The notes under the pieces were generated by a model. The model saw nothing but the letters and a program-made list of their open reading frames with translations, made no database searches and was not told the origin of the DNA. DNA of 7,477 nucleotides, taken from positions 1 to 7,477 of the forward strand of contig JAOQAA010000228.1 in NCBI GenBank assembly GCA_025963815.1, given 5' to 3'. Source of the DNA: Capsulimonas sp. (GTDB lineage Bacteria > Armatimonadota > Armatimonadia > Armatimonadales > Capsulimonadaceae). Positions 6,371 to 7,477 of the stretch are shown in pieces; position 1 is the first letter of the stretch; each line of letters starts with the position of its first letter. A program made the position numbers and the translations under genes.

Positions 6371-6619
6371 ATGCCTCGTCGTGTCAAAATTGATGATCCT
6401 GGCGTCATGGAAAGAATCCTTGAAGACATCAAAACGACTCCTCTTGAATATTGGCTTGATTTGCTAGATCGTTATGACAGTGAACGTCCTGGCGATGTCA
6501 TTCTGCCTGGCGTTCCTCCTAAACAAGATATAGTCCCGCAAATGCTGGCAGTACATCACTCCTCTAAAAAAGGAACGCGTGCAAAGAAGTTATCGCGTAA
6601 GCGCCGCGAAGCTGCTTGA
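6371..6619 (+). CDS. Small protein of unknown function, possible partner of the ART-like gene
   Basis: This 82-residue product is not recognised. AAGGAG at 6358-6363 lies 7 bases before the ATG, a clear ribosome-binding site, and the gene begins 63 bases after the upstream stop on the same strand. The N-terminal half looks helical and acidic (VMERILEDIKTT, then EYWLDLLDRYDSE). A Pro/Gly-rich linker follows (RPGDVILPGVPPKQD). The last 20 residues are strongly basic (KKGTRAKKLSRKRREA), which would suit binding to nucleic acid or to an acidic partner. There is no signal peptide or membrane segment. Size, position and charge pattern are compatible with an antitoxin or accessory subunit for the ART-like protein, but no known antitoxin fold can be seen, so this is inference. 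Codon use is AT-richer than in gyrB. Confidence 0.65.
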   Translation: MPRRVKIDDPGVMERILEDIKTTPLEYWLDLLDRYDSERPGDVILPGVPPKQDIVPQMLAVHHSSKKGTRAKKLSRKRREAA

Positions 6620-6657
6620 TTATCCTCCTTCCATCAGCGGTCGAAATAGCATGCATA

Positions 6658-6667
6658 CGCTTAAGCG
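6658..6667. repeat. 10-bp palindrome upstream of the DUF4291 gene
   Basis: CGCTTAAGCG is a perfect palindrome 26 bases before the DUF4291 start. GCATGC (6649-6654) and ATGCAT (6651-6656), both short palindromes, lie just upstream. It could be an operator, but palindromes of this size occur by chance and no promoter is clear in the 74-base gap. Confidence 0.25.
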
Positions 6668-6693
6668 ATACGTGAAAAACTTTCGCTCCACGA

Positions 6694-7308
6694 ATGAGTC
6701 AGTTTGCTTTGCCTCTCACATACGAGATCCGCGCCGACTATGATCGGGACACAATTGTTGTTTACCAAGCCTACTCCAAAGCCATCGCCTCCGCCGCGTT
6801 GGAAGCTGGGACATTTGTGGAGCCGTTTTCATTCGGACGGATGACCTGGATCAAGCCGTCGTTTCTCTGGATGATGGAGCGAAGTAATTGGGGATTGAAA
6901 TCCGGACAGGAAAACGTCCTCGCGATTCGCATCAAGAGGTTCAACTGGGAAGAAGCGCTGTCGCAAGCCGTTTTGACGCATTCCGAGCGCGGTGTGTATC
7001 GTGATGCCGATGATTGGCGCCGACAGTTTGATAGCGCCTTGGTTCATGTGCAATGGGATCCTGAGAGAACGCTGCGCGGTGAGGCGATGGGTTACAAAAG
7101 TATTCAAGTTGGGATTAGCCGTCACGTCATTGAACGATATGTTCGCGAATGGATTGTCGAAATCTCTGACCTGACGCCGCTCGTGCGTAAAACTCACCGA
7201 TTGATTTATGACGGGCAAGCATCCAAAGCGAAGCTGCTGTTGCCGAAAGAACGTCCATATCCTGTGACCGATGCAATCAGCCAGCGCCTGGGGATGAAAC
7301 TGCGTTAG
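6694..7308 (+). CDS. DUF4291 family protein
   Basis: The 204-residue length is what I expect for the family. Recognisable blocks are IRADYDRDTIVVYQAYS (12-28), FGRMTWIKPSFLWMMERSNWG (47-67), ENVLAIRI (73-80), HVQWDPERTLR (118-128), YKSIQVGIS (134-142), YVREWIVEISDLTPL and a final LLLPKERPYPV. These are the conserved motifs of DUF4291, a family widespread in bacteria and some eukaryotes whose molecular function I do not know. The protein is soluble with no signal peptide. The ATG at 6694 has no convincing Shine-Dalgarno, yet the conserved domain starts only about 10 residues in, so the start cannot be far off. The gene lies 74 bases after the 82-residue gene on the same strand, may share its transcript, and shares its lower GC content. 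Whether it cooperates with the ART-like gene is unknown. Confidence 0.87.
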   Translation: MSQFALPLTYEIRADYDRDTIVVYQAYSKAIASAALEAGTFVEPFSFGRMTWIKPSFLWMMERSNWGLKSGQENVLAIRIKRFNWEEALSQAVLTHSERGVYRDADDWRRQFDSALVHVQWDPERTLRGEAMGYKSIQVGISRHVIERYVREWIVEISDLTPLVRKTHRLIYDGQASKAKLLLPKERPYPVTDAISQRLGMKLR

Positions 7309-7322
7309 TTCATGAAAATCGC

Positions 7323-7477
7323 TCAAATCGGTGTTGGTAAAACAATCTTAACCCGATCATCTTTCCATATCGCCACAGGGTTATTACGAGCCTGATTTTC
7401 AGCAAGAGCTTGGCCCACTGCAATCGCAATTTCGACTGTCACCGAGGCGCTGTCGGCCATCGGCTTCACCAAACTCG
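7323..7477 (-). CDS. Small convergent protein or C-terminal fragment, unknown function
   Basis: Read on the minus strand, the frame is open from the window edge to a TGA at 7325-7323. It encodes, from an ATG at 7460-7458, 45 residues beginning MADSASVTVEIAIAVGQALA and ending with AIWKDDRVKIVLPTPI. The composition is protein-like: an amphipathic helix (EIAIAVGQALAENQARNN) followed by a short hairpin-like strand pair (PVAIWKDDRVKIVLP). This layout is common in small standalone bacterial proteins. GGTGAAG just before the ATG could be a weak ribosome-binding site, so the gene may be complete at 45 residues; equally, the open frame may continue upstream beyond the window. Its stop lies 14 bases from the DUF4291 stop, so the two genes converge, and no terminator is evident between them. 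I do not recognise a named family. Confidence 0.5.
   Translation of the reverse strand, partial: SLVKPMADSASVTVEIAIAVGQALAENQARNNPVAIWKDDRVKIVLPTPI

Overview
The window looks like a chromosomal piece of a fairly GC-rich bacterium. The left three quarters (about 1-5720) has strongly G/C-biased third codon positions, ordinary sigma70-type promoters and Shine-Dalgarno starts. A gyrB with a non-standard N-terminus, next to a phosphodiester-glycosidase-like lipoprotein and a glycosyltransferase/methyltransferase/phosphoesterase operon, would fit a deep-branching environmental phylum. Armatimonadota is my guess from general resemblance only and cannot be settled from this sequence.

Layout: (1) 1-2033 holds a tight plus-strand operon: the C-terminal part of a polyprenyl/dolichyl-phosphate-mannose-synthase-like family 2 glycosyltransferase, a SAM-dependent methyltransferase joined by an ATGA overlap, and a membrane-anchored YkuE/YaeI-like metallophosphoesterase. 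This suggests lipid-linked sugar or envelope work. (2) 2030-4320 holds gyrB behind a perfect-consensus promoter (TTGACA, 17 bp, TATAAT with an extended -10) that overlaps the upstream stop codon, then a structured 5' leader, then a gene with an extra N-terminal segment of about 66 residues, closed by a GC-rich hairpin. (3) 4332-5333 encodes a predicted lipoprotein of the phosphodiester glycosidase (NAGPA) family whose ribosome-binding site sits between two strong hairpins. (4) 5349-5717 holds a small DUF4177-like gene with its own promoter.

(5) From about 5718 onward the sequence is visibly more AT-rich and less codon-biased, and looks like a small accessory island. It contains a frameshifted gene of an ADP-ribosyltransferase-like family (YHGC ... 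DYDWLGSGIYF ... HVQIAVRN), an 82-residue gene of unknown function, a DUF4291 gene, and on the opposite strand the end of, or the whole of, a small convergent gene that reaches the window edge. The pairing of an ART-like protein with a small basic-tailed protein resembles a toxin-antitoxin arrangement, but that is inference. No tRNA, rRNA, CRISPR array or insertion sequence was seen, and there is no gene-free stretch longer than 300 bases.
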